From Winogradskyella flava (lineage in GTDB: Bacteria > Bacteroidota > Bacteroidia > Flavobacteriales > Flavobacteriaceae): a DNA stretch of 64,000 nt. The notes beneath the pieces are model-generated. The model was given only the letters and a program-made list of their open reading frames with translations, ran no database searches and was not told the DNA's origin. Where the stretch lies: positions 1 to 64,000 of the forward strand of contig NZ_JACLCP010000007.1 of the NCBI RefSeq assembly GCF_014243395.1, given 5' to 3'. The position numbers and the translations under genes are program-made. Each line of letters starts with the position of its first letter. Position 1 is the first letter of the stretch. This document shows positions 16,769-26,662 of this stretch, piece after piece.

Positions 16769-16955
16769 ATTTAGTTTGTCTAAGATTATGTTGGCAATAA
16801 GAATTATTGGCCAAATGCCTTTATGGGCAAAATTTGCACTAAGATATTGAAATTTAGGAAAACAAAACTCTTAATATATTGTTTATAATTATTGCCTTTT
16901 AAACATGGAAAAACTTATAAGGATGTGTATTTTCACAATTCGAAAAAATTAGCTT

Positions 16956-19286
16956 TTGGAAAAGTATCTTAGTCAACTTAACGACGCTCAATTAGCACCA
17001 ACACTTCAGAAAGACGGACCAATGATTGTCATTGCTGGTGCTGGTTCTGGTAAGACACGTGTATTAACGTATCGTATTGCCTATTTGATGAGTCAAGGTG
17101 TGGATGCATTCAATATTCTGGCATTGACATTTACCAATAAGGCGGCTAGAGAAATGAAAGGAAGAATAGCAGATATTGTTGGTGATAGCGAGGCCAAAAA
17201 TCTTTGGATGGGAACATTTCATTCTGTATTTGCTAAGATTCTAAGATTTGAGGGGCATCATTTAGGTTTCCCAAGTAATTTCACCATTTACGACACTCAA
17301 GATTCCCAAAAGCTTTTAGGTTCCATTATCAAAGAGATGGGATTGGATAAAGATATTTATAAGACCAAGCAAGTTTACAGCAGGATATCGTCGTATAAGA
17401 ATAGTCTTATTACGGTTAAAGCATATTTTAGCAATCCAGAATTAATGGAAGCCGATGCTATGGCACGTCGTCCAAAAATGGGAGATATATACAAGGCATA
17501 TGTTGACCGTTGTTTTAAGGCAGGTGCTATGGATTTTGATGACTTATTGCTAAGGACCAATGAACTGCTCACTCGATTTCCAAATGTCTTAGCACAATAT
17601 CAAAATAAGTTTCGATATATCTTGGTGGATGAGTACCAGGATACGAATCATTCACAATATTTAATTGTAAGAGCTTTATCTGATCGTTTTCAGAATATAT
17701 GTGTTGTAGGAGACGATGCGCAGAGTATATATGCGTTTCGTGGAGCGAATATTAATAATATTCTCAATTTTCAAAAAGACTATGACGATGTTAAGGTCTA
17801 CCGCTTAGAGCAGAATTACCGCTCGACCAAAATGATAGTTGGTGCTGCAAATTCTGTTATAGAACACAACAAGACCAAACTCGACAAAATTGTTTGGACG
17901 GCTAATGACATTGGTGAAAGAGTCATCGTACATCGTTCTATGACAGATGGTGATGAGGGACGTTATGTGGCGAGTACCATTTGGGAAACAAAAATGAATG
18001 AGCAATTACCTAATAGTGACTTTGCCGTTTTATATCGTACCAATGCACAATCCAGAGCCATTGAGGACGCCTTGCGCAAAAGAGATATTCCGTATCGCAT
18101 TTATGGAGGCTTATCATTTTACCAACGTAAGGAGATTAAGGATGTCACAGCGTATTTACGTTTAATTTTAAACACGGCTGATGAAGAAGCTTTAAAACGT
18201 GTCATTAACTACCCAGGAAGAGGTATTGGTCAAACTACCATAGATCGACTAGTTGTTGCAGCTAACGCAACGGGTAGAACCATTTATGATATTATGAAGG
18301 ATATTGATAACGTTGCTATTAATATCAATAATGGTACTAAAAATAAACTTAAGGATTTTGTAACGCTAATAGAGAGTTACAAGGTCATGAACCAGACGGC
18401 GAATGCTTTTGATTTAGCAGAGCACGTGACCAAGACAAGTGGTTTAATTCGTGAATTAAATAAGGATGGTACACCAGAAGGTGTTACTAGAATGGATAAC
18501 GTTCAGGAATTACTCAATGGTATTAAGGATTTTGTTGAAGGCCAGATAGAATTGGCAGATGCTGGTGATTCTTTAGCTGAGTTTTTAGAAGATGTAGCCT
18601 TGGCTACTGATTTGGATGGTGATAAAGGCGATCCTAATCATGTGGCTTTAATGACCATTCATTTAGCAAAAGGTCTAGAGTTTCCGCATGTTTTTATAGT
18701 AGGCATGGAAGAGGATTTGTTTCCTAGCGCCATGAGCATGAACACAAGAAGTGAACTTGAGGAAGAACGACGTTTATTCTATGTGGCTTTAACAAGAGCA
18801 GAAAAACAGGCCTATTTAACATACACACTATCACGTTATCGATGGGGAAAACTTATTGATGCTGAGCCAAGTCGATTTATAGAAGAAATCGAGGATGAGT
18901 ATGTAAATATTACAACACCACTCAAAGAGCAACATTTTAACCCAATGTTGGATGCTTCAATTTTTGGCGATGTAGAACCTAATAAAATTCGATTTGCAAA
19001 ACCGAAGTCGCCTAAGTTCAGGAAAAAAGAAACGAAAAGTAAGCCTGAAAATTTCAAAATCAGTACGCCTAAAAAATTAAAGCCTGTAAATGCTTCTAAT
19101 GGTGCTTCAAATTTATTTGATAGTAAATTGACAGTTGGCAATATCGTAAACCATCAACGTTTTGGCCGAGGAGAGGTGCTTAAAATTGAAGGTGCAGGAG
19201 GTGATTTAAAAGCTGAAATAAAGTTTGAAAATGGGGATTCTAAAAAATTACTTCTCAGATTTGCCAAGCTTCAGATTATTAGTTGA
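16956..19286 (+). CDS. uvrD: UvrD/PcrA-type DNA helicase (TTG start)
   Basis: 776 residues. An SF1A helicase with Walker A AGAGSGKT (27-34), motif Ia LALTFTNKAAREMK, motif II DEYQDTNHSQ, motif III GDDAQSIYAFRGA, motif IV LEQNYRST and motif VI FYVALTRAEK. A C-terminal Tudor-like PcrA domain is present (VGNIVNHQRFGRGEVL). It unwinds DNA in excision and mismatch repair and removes RecA-like filaments. The start appears to be TTG at 16956: the ATG at 16905 is in the same frame but is cut off by a TAG at about 16950, and the family's usual N-terminus (MExYLSQLN) begins at the TTG. Confidence 0.93.
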   Translation: MEKYLSQLNDAQLAPTLQKDGPMIVIAGAGSGKTRVLTYRIAYLMSQGVDAFNILALTFTNKAAREMKGRIADIVGDSEAKNLWMGTFHSVFAKILRFEGHHLGFPSNFTIYDTQDSQKLLGSIIKEMGLDKDIYKTKQVYSRISSYKNSLITVKAYFSNPELMEADAMARRPKMGDIYKAYVDRCFKAGAMDFDDLLLRTNELLTRFPNVLAQYQNKFRYILVDEYQDTNHSQYLIVRALSDRFQNICVVGDDAQSIYAFRGANINNILNFQKDYDDVKVYRLEQNYRSTKMIVGAANSVIEHNKTKLDKIVWTANDIGERVIVHRSMTDGDEGRYVASTIWETKMNEQLPNSDFAVLYRTNAQSRAIEDALRKRDIPYRIYGGLSFYQRKEIKDVTAYLRLILNTADEEALKRVINYPGRGIGQTTIDRLVVAANATGRTIYDIMKDIDNVAININNGTKNKLKDFVTLIESYKVMNQTANAFDLAEHVTKTSGLIRELNKDGTPEGVTRMDNVQELLNGIKDFVEGQIELADAGDSLAEFLEDVALATDLDGDKGDPNHVALMTIHLAKGLEFPHVFIVGMEEDLFPSAMSMNTRSELEEERRLFYVALTRAEKQAYLTYTLSRYRWGKLIDAEPSRFIEEIEDEYVNITTPLKEQHFNPMLDASIFGDVEPNKIRFAKPKSPKFRKKETKSKPENFKISTPKKLKPVNASNGASNLFDSKLTVGNIVNHQRFGRGEVLKIEGAGGDLKAEIKFENGDSKKLLLRFAKLQIIS

Positions 19287-19384
19287 TCTCCTCTTTATGT
19301 TAACCTCTTGTTAAAAATAAAAAGGAGCAAGAGTTTTTATTTTTTAATGCATCTATAATAGTGTGATTATTAAATGAAACTATT

Positions 19385-20104
19385 ATGAGATATCCTATTT
19401 TACTATTTTGCTTTTTAACATTTTCTTTTATATGTGCGCAACCTGGTGGTGGTCAAGGCGGCCAGAGAATGGGTGGAGGTCGTCAAGGTGGGCAAATGAA
19501 TGGCGGTCGAGAAGAGCAAAAAAATATACCTGAATTCGATGCAGCAAAAGTTGCTGGAATATTTTCTTATAGTGATACTGAAGCTATAAAAAAGATGAAG
19601 TTGAAAAACGATGAAGACTTAGAATTAAAAGTAAGTAAAGCCATTTCAAAATACAATATGCGTATGGATGAGGTCACTCTTTTGAATACTGAGAATTTTG
19701 ATACTATAAACGACTTTATGAACACAATAGGAAAACGAATGCGGCAAAATAGTGGTACAGGTGGACGTCGAATGGGCAGGGGCCAAGACAGTAACAGCGA
19801 TTCTAAAAGGCAAAATGGAGACTTTGATGAAAGGGATCCCGTTCGAAAAATAATGCACAGGAGTAAGGAAAAAGTCGAAGCAGTAAAAGCCAAGGTGCTT
19901 ATAGAAGAAGGTTTATTAAATAAAGAGTTGGAATCTTTACTAAGTGAAAAGCAATATAAAAAATGGTTAAAATATCAGAACAAAGTTAAGAAAGAAATGA
20001 CACCAGAAGAGCCATCTAATAATCGGAATCAAAACAGTGGAATAAGAGGAGGAACTAATGGAGGTCAAGGCGGACGTCCAGGAGGAGGAAGAGGGGGTTT
20101 TTAG
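19385..20104 (+). CDS. Secreted glycine-rich protein of unknown function
   Basis: 239 residues. A signal peptide (about 1-19) is followed by a Gly/Gln/Arg-rich stretch (20-46). A helical middle part (about 50-115, KVSKAISKYNMRMDEVTLLN) is followed by a second Gly-Arg stretch, a charged helical segment (KVEAVKAKVLIEEGLLNKELESLLSEKQYKKWLKYQ) and a Gly-rich tail. Low-complexity ends around helical segments with an LxxEQxxKW-like motif recall Spy/CpxP-like or LTXXQ periplasmic proteins, but this is weak. Expression is probably separate from uvrD, which ends 98 bp upstream. Confidence 0.75.
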   Translation: MRYPILLFCFLTFSFICAQPGGGQGGQRMGGGRQGGQMNGGREEQKNIPEFDAAKVAGIFSYSDTEAIKKMKLKNDEDLELKVSKAISKYNMRMDEVTLLNTENFDTINDFMNTIGKRMRQNSGTGGRRMGRGQDSNSDSKRQNGDFDERDPVRKIMHRSKEKVEAVKAKVLIEEGLLNKELESLLSEKQYKKWLKYQNKVKKEMTPEEPSNNRNQNSGIRGGTNGGQGGRPGGGRGGF

Positions 20105-20119
20105 TGGAAACCTCTTTTG

Positions 20120-21067
20120 TTACTTCACCATGCAAACAGAGTTGACATTGCCTTTATTGTCGTATTCTTTGACTGAATTTACAGGATCAATAATCCATTC
20201 GCCATCTACAATAAATTTATAATGGTATTTTCCACCAGATAACTTTTGGTTAAAGACCCAACAATCATTCACTCTAGTCATTCTATAGGTGTCTTCCGAC
20301 CAATCATTGAAATCACCACTTAGAATAACACTTTCGGCATTTTGATAATCGCAAAGTCTAAATTCAATATTTTTTTGGACATCAATAACCGAATTAAAAC
20401 CACCAAATTCGTTTTCAACCTTTGATGGGTTTTGTGGATCTTCAATCCAATGATGATTATCTATAATAAACTTATATTTATATATGTCTGGGCGAAGTTG
20501 CAAGGTGACTTCCCAACCGTCTTCTGTAGGTTTCATCTTAAAATTAGTTTCATCCCAACGATTAAAAGTGCCACTTAATACTACTTTTTCTGCATCTTCA
20601 TAGCCTTTCAATTTAAAGGTGACGTTTCCGTAATCTGTAGCAAATGCACTATATAATTTAAGATTGTAAGTCATAAGTTTCTGACCCTTGTAATCTCTAG
20701 CATCAACAATGTTTTTAAAATCTCTAGATGGTTCAGCCCAATGTTCGCTATTAACAATGAATTTAAACTCCCAGTCAAAATCTGAAGTGAATATGGACAG
20801 GTCTTTTTGTAGCTTATAAACGGAATCATTGACCTTATTCATTCTCCATTGGTCCTTAGCCCAATTATTGAACTCTCCAGAGACAAATACATCATCTATA
20901 GTATCTCCATTGTTTTTTATATTTGGATAATCATTAACGTTGAAGATGAAAATGACATTTTCACCTCTTATTTTGTAGCCTTTAATTGTACTGTTTTGAG
21001 AATTAACACTTAGGGCAATAAAAAGAAAACATAAAAAAGATAAAGAAATGTTGTTTTTAAGTATCAA
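20120..21067 (-). CDS. Secreted protein with three glycogen-binding (CBM48-like) repeats
   Basis: 315 residues. A signal peptide (about 1-23) is followed by three copies of an AMPK/CBM48-like module, at about residues 40-125, 135-210 and 225-313. Each has the pattern V-x-L-S-G-x-F-N-x-W ... M-x-x-x-x-x-x-W ... Y-x-Y-K-F-I-V-D-x-x-W-x-x-D-P. Such modules bind alpha-glucans. No catalytic domain is present, so a binding or sensor protein in the periplasm is the likeliest guess. The ATG overlaps the stop of the upstream aspartic protease gene by 4 bp, so the two are coupled. Confidence 0.85.
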   Translation of the reverse strand: MILKNNISLSFLCFLFIALSVNSQNSTIKGYKIRGENVIFIFNVNDYPNIKNNGDTIDDVFVSGEFNNWAKDQWRMNKVNDSVYKLQKDLSIFTSDFDWEFKFIVNSEHWAEPSRDFKNIVDARDYKGQKLMTYNLKLYSAFATDYGNVTFKLKGYEDAEKVVLSGTFNRWDETNFKMKPTEDGWEVTLQLRPDIYKYKFIIDNHHWIEDPQNPSKVENEFGGFNSVIDVQKNIEFRLCDYQNAESVILSGDFNDWSEDTYRMTRVNDCWVFNQKLSGGKYHYKFIVDGEWIIDPVNSVKEYDNKGNVNSVCMVK

Positions 21068-22038
21068 GGCTCAATGATAGGACTCTTAATAAAATAGAGT
21101 TTCCTTTTTTTGTAATTAATAATCGTTCTTTTTTGAGCGAAGAATTCAAAACCAAGTATGCCATCGAGTTCTGTGCCAAAAGCACTATTCATTTGTCTTA
21201 AATTAGTAAGCACGGTTTTCATTGGTCCAAAGTATATCGAATCACTCAATCTAACTCTGTACAATTTCCCTGCCAAAACTTTTTTCCTCTTACCACTAGC
21301 ACCTGTAAGCTTCAATTCTTTGCTAGGATAAAAATAGTCTAAAATTTCTGAACCTAAGTTTTTGTTGAGTTGATTGTATTCTGCTGCCGTATCCAAACCA
21401 AATGACAGTTTTTCATTACCAATGTAGGCATCAAGAATTATTGTATGCTTTTTTAGTCTAAATTCAATACTGTCTGAAATAGTTTCTGCATAGACTTTAT
21501 TAGATAAATGATCCCCATTTTTATCGGTCTTGGTTAAGGTGATCTGGTTAAGGTGCAAGTCTATGAATACCTCAAAATCTTTTAAAAGGCTGAAACCGAT
21601 TATGCCCAAAAGCTCTATTTTTTTTGTCTTTTCAATGTGCGATAAATCGATTACATCTGCGTTAAGTCTTTCTATGCTTAGGTCGTTAATACTTAGTTTG
21701 CTAAGATGTTTTTCTTTTACATTTTCAATATCATTATGTACGCCACTTTTTTGCTTACCCTCTTGCCTATGTTTTCTAGTAGGTTTAAAGTGAACACTGT
21801 TCAATATTAATGTTTCTGAACCTGTATCAATTATAAAGTTGCCTTCTTGATCTAGTAATTCGACTTCAACAATAATAAGTTGGTCAACAACCTTAAATGG
21901 AATACGCGTTGTTGAGGCATTTATTATTTCTGCTTTAGTGAAAATAATAGGTGGACTTACTTTAGGAGGTGTGATTTCAGTAGCGTAAAGACGCACTGAA
22001 ATCAAAAGTGCTATGATGATTTTGATTGATTGATGCAT
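21064..22038 (-). CDS. Secreted retropepsin-like aspartyl protease
   Basis: 324 residues. After a signal peptide (about 1-19) two aspartyl-protease-like repeats are seen. The first has FIIDTGSETLIL followed by the hydrophobic LLGIIGFSLL. The second has FGLDTAAEYNQL followed by LDGILGFEFF. The first carries a full DTG catalytic triad, while the second has DTA, so it may be a single-chain pseudo-dimer of the clan AA type. The last 4 bp overlap the start of the glycogen-binding protein gene. Substrate is unknown; proteolysis is inferred from the motif only. Confidence 0.82.
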   Translation of the reverse strand: MHQSIKIIIALLISVRLYATEITPPKVSPPIIFTKAEIINASTTRIPFKVVDQLIIVEVELLDQEGNFIIDTGSETLILNSVHFKPTRKHRQEGKQKSGVHNDIENVKEKHLSKLSINDLSIERLNADVIDLSHIEKTKKIELLGIIGFSLLKDFEVFIDLHLNQITLTKTDKNGDHLSNKVYAETISDSIEFRLKKHTIILDAYIGNEKLSFGLDTAAEYNQLNKNLGSEILDYFYPSKELKLTGASGKRKKVLAGKLYRVRLSDSIYFGPMKTVLTNLRQMNSAFGTELDGILGFEFFAQKRTIINYKKRKLYFIKSPIIEP

Positions 22039-22094
22039 ACTATATAGACTGTTAATATGCTCTGTGTGTTACAGTTTTTTAAAGATTTAACATT

Positions 22095-22952
22095 CTACAT
22101 ATGTGTTTCTATAAACCCCTTAAGTCTTATGACACTATCAATCCAATTTGCACCGCCCCAACCATGACCTTCACTTGGATAAAAATTGAATTCGTGAGTC
22201 ACGTTAAGTTCTTGTAGTATGTCACTCATATCCATACCTTGTGAGCTAGGTATTAAAGGATCTTCGCCACCATAAAATAGAATTGTTGGAGGAGCAGAAG
22301 ACGTCACCCTGTGATAAGGACTCATTTCCTCTAGGAAATCTATAGTTAGGGTAATGCCAAAAGCGCTCGATAGTTCTTGAAAGACAGGATTATCCAGGTA
22401 TGCAGGGTCGGTAAAGTTTGTAGGTCCAACAATACTGCAAACCATATCTACTTGACTTTCAGTGTCAAAAGCATAACTCCATAGCATAGATAAATGGGCA
22501 CCGGCACTTGCACCAATAAAACCGATATCATCAGAAATGGTATAAATATCCTGATTGTTTTCAAGATAGTCCACAACACTGGTAATATCATTGATTTGCA
22601 TTGGATATGCAAAATTATCCTCATCCGCTAGTCTATAGTTAATGTTAGCGATAGCATAATTTGGTAATTGAAGTTTAATGATTTCTGCGATATCAGCCAT
22701 ATCTGTCTTATCTCCAGAGGTCCAACCACCACCATGCACAAGAATTATGATTTTAGTATCTGAATTTCGATTTGGAGGAAGGTATAAATCAAAAACCTGT
22801 TCACTATCACTACCATAGGCAATATCAAATTCTTCATAAGCCTCAAGAGGACTTAGTGTTTCTGGATCAATATTTACGGTGTCATCTGATGAACATGAAA
22901 CAAAGATGGAAATAGATAAGAATGTTATGAAGATTAGTTTTAAATGTTTCAT
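22095..22952 (-). CDS. Alpha/beta-hydrolase lipoprotein (carboxylesterase-like)
   Basis: 285 residues. A lipobox, FVSCSS (Cys20), follows a short hydrophobic segment, so this is probably a lipoprotein. The esterase/lipase signature HGGGW lies in LVHGGGWTSGDK, and the nucleophile elbow is GASAG. Likely acid and base are in FYGGEDPLIP and EGHGWGG. The fold is that of the BD-FAE/HSL-like esterases that act on acylated sugars or short esters. It is transcribed alone, divergent from the YrdC-family gene 47 bp away. Confidence 0.85.
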   Translation of the reverse strand: MKHLKLIFITFLSISIFVSCSSDDTVNIDPETLSPLEAYEEFDIAYGSDSEQVFDLYLPPNRNSDTKIIILVHGGGWTSGDKTDMADIAEIIKLQLPNYAIANINYRLADEDNFAYPMQINDITSVVDYLENNQDIYTISDDIGFIGASAGAHLSMLWSYAFDTESQVDMVCSIVGPTNFTDPAYLDNPVFQELSSAFGITLTIDFLEEMSPYHRVTSSAPPTILFYGGEDPLIPSSQGMDMSDILQELNVTHEFNFYPSEGHGWGGANWIDSVIRLKGFIETHM

Positions 22953-22999
22953 ATTGAAAATATTATTTACATTGTAAACGTATTTGTAAGATACATATT

Positions 23000-23620
23000 A
23001 TGGCGGAGTTTATTAAGATATATCCAGAGAATCCAAATCCAAGAGAAATTCAGAGAGTTATAAAAATCTTGAAGAATGGTGGATTGGTTATTTATCCGAC
23101 GGATACCGTTTATGGTTTAGGCTGCGATATTACTAATATGAAAGCGCTTGAGCGGATTGCAAGAATAAAAGGTGTGAAGCTAGAAAAATCCAATTTTTCT
23201 TTTGTTTGCGAAGATTTAAGCAATCTTAGTGATTATGTAAAGCAAATTGATACCACAACTTTTAAAATATTAAAACGTGCCTTGCCAGGAGCTTATACCT
23301 TTATTCTGCCAGGTTCAAAGAATTTGCCAAACCCTTTTAAGAAACGAAAGACCGTAGGGATTAGAGTGCCTGATAATTCCATTGCATTAGCCTTGGTCAA
23401 TGCTCTTGGTAATCCAATTGTATCAACCTCTATAAGAGATGAAGATGATGTCCTGGAATATACTACTGATCCAGAATTAATTTTAGAAAAATGGGATAAT
23501 TTGGTAGATGCAGTGATTGATGGCGGTTATGGTGGAAATGAAGCATCAACGGTTATAGATTTGTCTGTTGAGCCACCAGAAATCGTAAGAGAGGGGAAAG
23601 GCAGTTTAGAGATATTTTAG
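23000..23620 (+). CDS. YrdC/Sua5/YciO family protein (threonylcarbamoyl-AMP synthase-like)
   Basis: 206 residues. The motif IYPTDTVYGLGCDI and the KRxKxxxLEKSNFSFVC segment place it in the YrdC-Sua5 fold. The family makes threonylcarbamoyl-AMP for the t6A modification of tRNA. The length and the SNFSFVCEDLSNLSDY segment look closer to YciO than to TsaC, so its activity is uncertain. The stop codon overlaps the convergent MFS gene by 4 bp. Confidence 0.87.
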   Translation: MAEFIKIYPENPNPREIQRVIKILKNGGLVIYPTDTVYGLGCDITNMKALERIARIKGVKLEKSNFSFVCEDLSNLSDYVKQIDTTTFKILKRALPGAYTFILPGSKNLPNPFKKRKTVGIRVPDNSIALALVNALGNPIVSTSIRDEDDVLEYTTDPELILEKWDNLVDAVIDGGYGGNEASTVIDLSVEPPEIVREGKGSLEIF

Positions 23621-24822
23621 GCTGCTTTTATAGCACTTGAGACTTTATCACTATTGTAGTAGAAAAGTGCTATTGAAATTAAACCACAGACCAAAAAGCC
23701 CATAAAAAGCGGAGTCACGGAATCTACTACAAAGCTACCAATATAATTAGCTATTGGGACTGCCATAACGGTAGAGATAAAACCATTCAACGCTGAGCCA
23801 ATACCTGCAATATGCCCCATAGGTTGCATGGCCAGGGCCCGTAAGTTTCCAAATAGAAAACCAATAGTGAAGAATTGAATAGCAAAAAAAGTCACTAAGA
23901 CTTCAATATTAGGATTGTTGCTTGCGCGAAATAAGATGATGAATACCAATGACGTTAAGATAAAACTCCACATGGCTATATGTACAATGCGTCTCATGCC
24001 AAATCTCACTACTAACTGACTATTCATAAAAGTCGCTAAGCCAACAGAAATAGCTAAACTTGCAAAAATCAAAGGGAATTCTTCTGCCAAGTCATACTGC
24101 TTTTCAAAGATTTGTTGGGACGTACTCAAATACACCATAAATGAACCCGTTATAAACCCAGAAAGTAAGGTGTAGATCACGGCTGATTTAATTTTAAAAA
24201 ATTGCACGGTACCAGTTTTAAAAATAGATAGGCGATATGGAATCCGATACTTTTCTTTTAATGTTTCTGGTTGTCTTAGCCAAAACCAAAGCATTACTAA
24301 AAGGCCAAATACTAAGGTAAAGGAGAATATGAACTTCCAACTATAATGATTCATTAGAAATTGTCCTAACGTCGGTGCGACTATAGGAACCAATATAAAA
24401 ACCATCACAACAATAGATAATATTTTTGCCATATAATCGCCATCATAAGAATCTCTTACCATGGCAATACACATTGTTCTTGGGGACGCTAAACCAATAC
24501 CTTGCAAAACACGCCCGAAAAGCATCATTTCAAAGTTTTTGGTTGTTATGCAAATAATAGAAGCCACTATAAACAAAAGAAAACCCATATATACAATGGG
24601 CTTTCGACCAAAGCTATCGGATAAAGGACCAAAGATTAACTGACCGATACCGAGACCTAAAAATATCGAGGTAATGAGTTTTGGATTATCTAATGGGTCG
24701 GAAACGCTTAAATAGTCTCCAATCATTGGCAATGCTGGTAATACCGCATCAATGGATAGCGCCACGATAGACATTAGCGCAGCCATGAGGACTACAAATT
24801 CAAATTGAGAGCGTTTTTGCAT
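23617..24822 (-). CDS. MFS multidrug transporter, Bcr/CflA type
   Basis: About 401 residues from the ATG at 24822; an upstream in-frame TTG at 24840 is less likely. It has twelve membrane helices. The Bcr/CflA signature is seen in DAVLPALPMIGDYL, GLGIGQLIFGPLSDSFGRKPIVYMG (motif A) and QGIGLASPRTMCIAMVRD. Members export drugs or metabolites such as cysteine or bicyclomycin using the proton gradient; the substrate here is unknown. It converges on the YrdC-family gene with a 4-bp overlap of stop codons. Confidence 0.87.
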   Translation of the reverse strand: MQKRSQFEFVVLMAALMSIVALSIDAVLPALPMIGDYLSVSDPLDNPKLITSIFLGLGIGQLIFGPLSDSFGRKPIVYMGFLLFIVASIICITTKNFEMMLFGRVLQGIGLASPRTMCIAMVRDSYDGDYMAKILSIVVMVFILVPIVAPTLGQFLMNHYSWKFIFSFTLVFGLLVMLWFWLRQPETLKEKYRIPYRLSIFKTGTVQFFKIKSAVIYTLLSGFITGSFMVYLSTSQQIFEKQYDLAEEFPLIFASLAISVGLATFMNSQLVVRFGMRRIVHIAMWSFILTSLVFIILFRASNNPNIEVLVTFFAIQFFTIGFLFGNLRALAMQPMGHIAGIGSALNGFISTVMAVPIANYIGSFVVDSVTPLFMGFLVCGLISIALFYYNSDKVSSAIKAA

Positions 24823-24905
24823 AGCGCAAAAGTAAGTCAATTATTGCCTATTTTTGAAAAGCTATTATACTATTATCAGATATTAATATTCAATAACAAT
24901 ATGTC

Positions 24906-25352
24906 ATGCCAACAGAGACTTTAATAAAACTATTTAAGAGAGATTTAAGTAAACTGAAAGAAGAAATTAATTCATATAGCAACGTATCAAATTTGTGGCA
25001 AGTTGATGGATTGGTGTCGAATTCCGCAGGAAATCTTTGCTTGCATTTAGTTGGAAACCTTAATCACTTTATTGGCGCTACCCTGGGAAATACAGGTTAC
25101 ATAAGGCAAAGAGAATTAGAATTCTCGCTTAAAAACGTTCCTAGAGAAGACATGATTAAGCAAATTGATGGCACTATTGTTATAGTAACCAATATCTTGA
25201 AAAATTTGACAGAAGATGACTTGAAAAAAGAATATCGTAGGAATCTTTCTGAGGATTACATGACTACAGAATATTTTTTATCGCACTTGGCTATGCACTT
25301 AGCTTACCATTTAGGGCAAATAAATTACCATAGACGTTTATTAGATCAGTAG
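24906..25352 (+). CDS. DinB-like four-helix protein (DUF1572 type)
   Basis: 148 residues. The DinB/YfiT-like metal-binding helical fold is suggested by three spaced histidines in CLHLVGNLNHFI and HLAMHLAYHLGQINYHR. Related proteins are possible thiol-dependent transferases, but most have no known activity. It is followed 3 bp later by a GNAT acetyltransferase gene on the same strand, with which it is probably co-transcribed. Confidence 0.82.
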   Translation: MPTETLIKLFKRDLSKLKEEINSYSNVSNLWQVDGLVSNSAGNLCLHLVGNLNHFIGATLGNTGYIRQRELEFSLKNVPREDMIKQIDGTIVIVTNILKNLTEDDLKKEYRRNLSEDYMTTEYFLSHLAMHLAYHLGQINYHRRLLDQ

Positions 25353-25355
25353 CTT

Positions 25356-25886
25356 ATGACTTTTGACCATTTTAAAATTGAACTATTAAGTGAAAGCAGA
25401 GGTGAAGCTTTTTATGACTTAATAGATAAAAATAGAGCACGACTCGAAGATTTCTTTGCGGGAACGGTTTCTAAAACACGAACACTAGAAGATACGCTTA
25501 ACTATTGCAATGAGATACAAAAGCGAATTAAATCTATAAGCTATTTACCTTATATGATTACTGATATTAATACTAATGAATTTATAGGTTTGGTAGATGT
25601 AAAGAATATAGATATGAATGTACCAAAGGCAGAGTTAGGGTCTTTCATTGATAGTCGCTATGAAGGAAAGGGCATCGTTTCAAAAGCTACCGACCTTGTC
25701 GTAGATCATATCGTTGAAGAATATAAATTCATAAAACTGTTATGTAGAGCAAATTCTAGAAATAAAGGTAGCATTGCTGTTATTCTTAAAAATGGTTTTG
25801 AATTAGAAGGTACAATCCGTAGAGACTACAAAACGACTAAAGGTGAAGTTGTAGATTTAAATTACTATGGACGATTATTTGGTTAA
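25356..25886 (+). CDS. GNAT-family acetyltransferase (RimJ/RimL type)
   Basis: 176 residues. The acetyl-CoA-binding motif A appears as ELGSFIDSRYEGKGIVSKATDLVVDH, followed by LLCRANSRNKGSIAVILKNGFELEGTIRRDY, the usual RimJ/RimL pattern. It probably acetylates a protein N-terminus or a small amine; no substrate can be named. It is second in a two-gene unit with the DinB-like gene and is followed by a clear terminator. Confidence 0.87.
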   Translation: MTFDHFKIELLSESRGEAFYDLIDKNRARLEDFFAGTVSKTRTLEDTLNYCNEIQKRIKSISYLPYMITDINTNEFIGLVDVKNIDMNVPKAELGSFIDSRYEGKGIVSKATDLVVDHIVEEYKFIKLLCRANSRNKGSIAVILKNGFELEGTIRRDYKTTKGEVVDLNYYGRLFG

Positions 25887-25908
25887 TCCCTAAGGGTACA
25901 TAGAATGC

Positions 25909-25937
25909 AAAAGCTCACCATTTCTGGTGAGCTTTTT
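25909..25937. terminator. Bidirectional terminator
   Basis: The stem AAAGCTCACCA pairs with TGGTGAGCTTT around a TTTC loop, with a T tract on one side and an A tract on the other. It separates the plus-strand GNAT gene from the minus-strand folE gene. Confidence 0.85.
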
Positions 25938-25994
25938 TCAAACAAATCGTTTAATTTTTAACACAATATAATTAAACGGATTACAATTGATTTT

Positions 25995-26645
25995 TCAATC
26001 AATTAGCTTTAAGAAGGCATTCCGCTGTTCTGGCTCGATAAAATTGCCTCCATATTCTATGGTTGTTGTAGAGCTATTTTTGTCTTTAATCCCTCTTGAT
26101 GACACACATAAATGCTTAGCTGTAATCACTACGATGACATCTTCTGTTTCTAGGGCATCTTGCAAATCTTTAAGTACTTGTAGACAAAGACGTTCTTGTA
26201 CTTGAGGGCGATGCGCATAATAATCTACCAAGCGATTAATTTTAGAAAGTCCAACCACTTTATCTTTTGGTATATAGCCAATATGTGCGATGCCGACAAT
26301 AGGTAAAAAATGATGTTCACAAGATGAGTCTATATTAATATCTTTTTCAACAAGCATTTTCTTGTAGCCATACTTATTATGAAACGTGGATATTTTAGGA
26401 CGATTATTGGGATTAAGACCGTAAAATAATTCCTTGACGTACATTTTGGCGAAACGATAGGGTGTTCCAGATAAACTATCATCTGTGAGATCTAATCCGA
26501 GTTCATGCATTATCGCTTCAAAATGTCTTTGAATGGCATTAATTTTTTCATTATCAGATTTATCAAATGCATCAGGTCTTAGTGGCGTATCAATGCTTGT
26601 TGCTATATGCGCATTACCTAAAAGTTCTATATCCTCTTTTTTCAT
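25995..26645 (-). CDS. folE: GTP cyclohydrolase I
   Basis: 216 residues. The zinc/active-site motif SSCEHHFLPIVG and the downstream VGLSKINRLVDYYAHRPQVQERL are diagnostic of FolE, and CVSSRGIKD closes the active site. It converts GTP to 7,8-dihydroneopterin triphosphate, the first step of folate and tetrahydropterin synthesis. It is followed upstream, 18 bp away, by the MerC-like gene on the same strand, so a Zur-type signal upstream of MerC could also control folE. That link is an inference from position; FolE is a zinc enzyme. Confidence 0.92.
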   Translation of the reverse strand: MKKEDIELLGNAHIATSIDTPLRPDAFDKSDNEKINAIQRHFEAIMHELGLDLTDDSLSGTPYRFAKMYVKELFYGLNPNNRPKISTFHNKYGYKKMLVEKDINIDSSCEHHFLPIVGIAHIGYIPKDKVVGLSKINRLVDYYAHRPQVQERLCLQVLKDLQDALETEDVIVVITAKHLCVSSRGIKDKNSSTTTIEYGGNFIEPEQRNAFLKLID

Positions 26646-26662
26646 AGTCTCAAATTAGTTCG

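Noticed and set aside
16905..16955. ATG at 16905 as the start of the UvrD/PcrA gene
   Set aside because: It is in frame but a TAG stop lies between it and the conserved N-terminus, leaving TTG at 16956.
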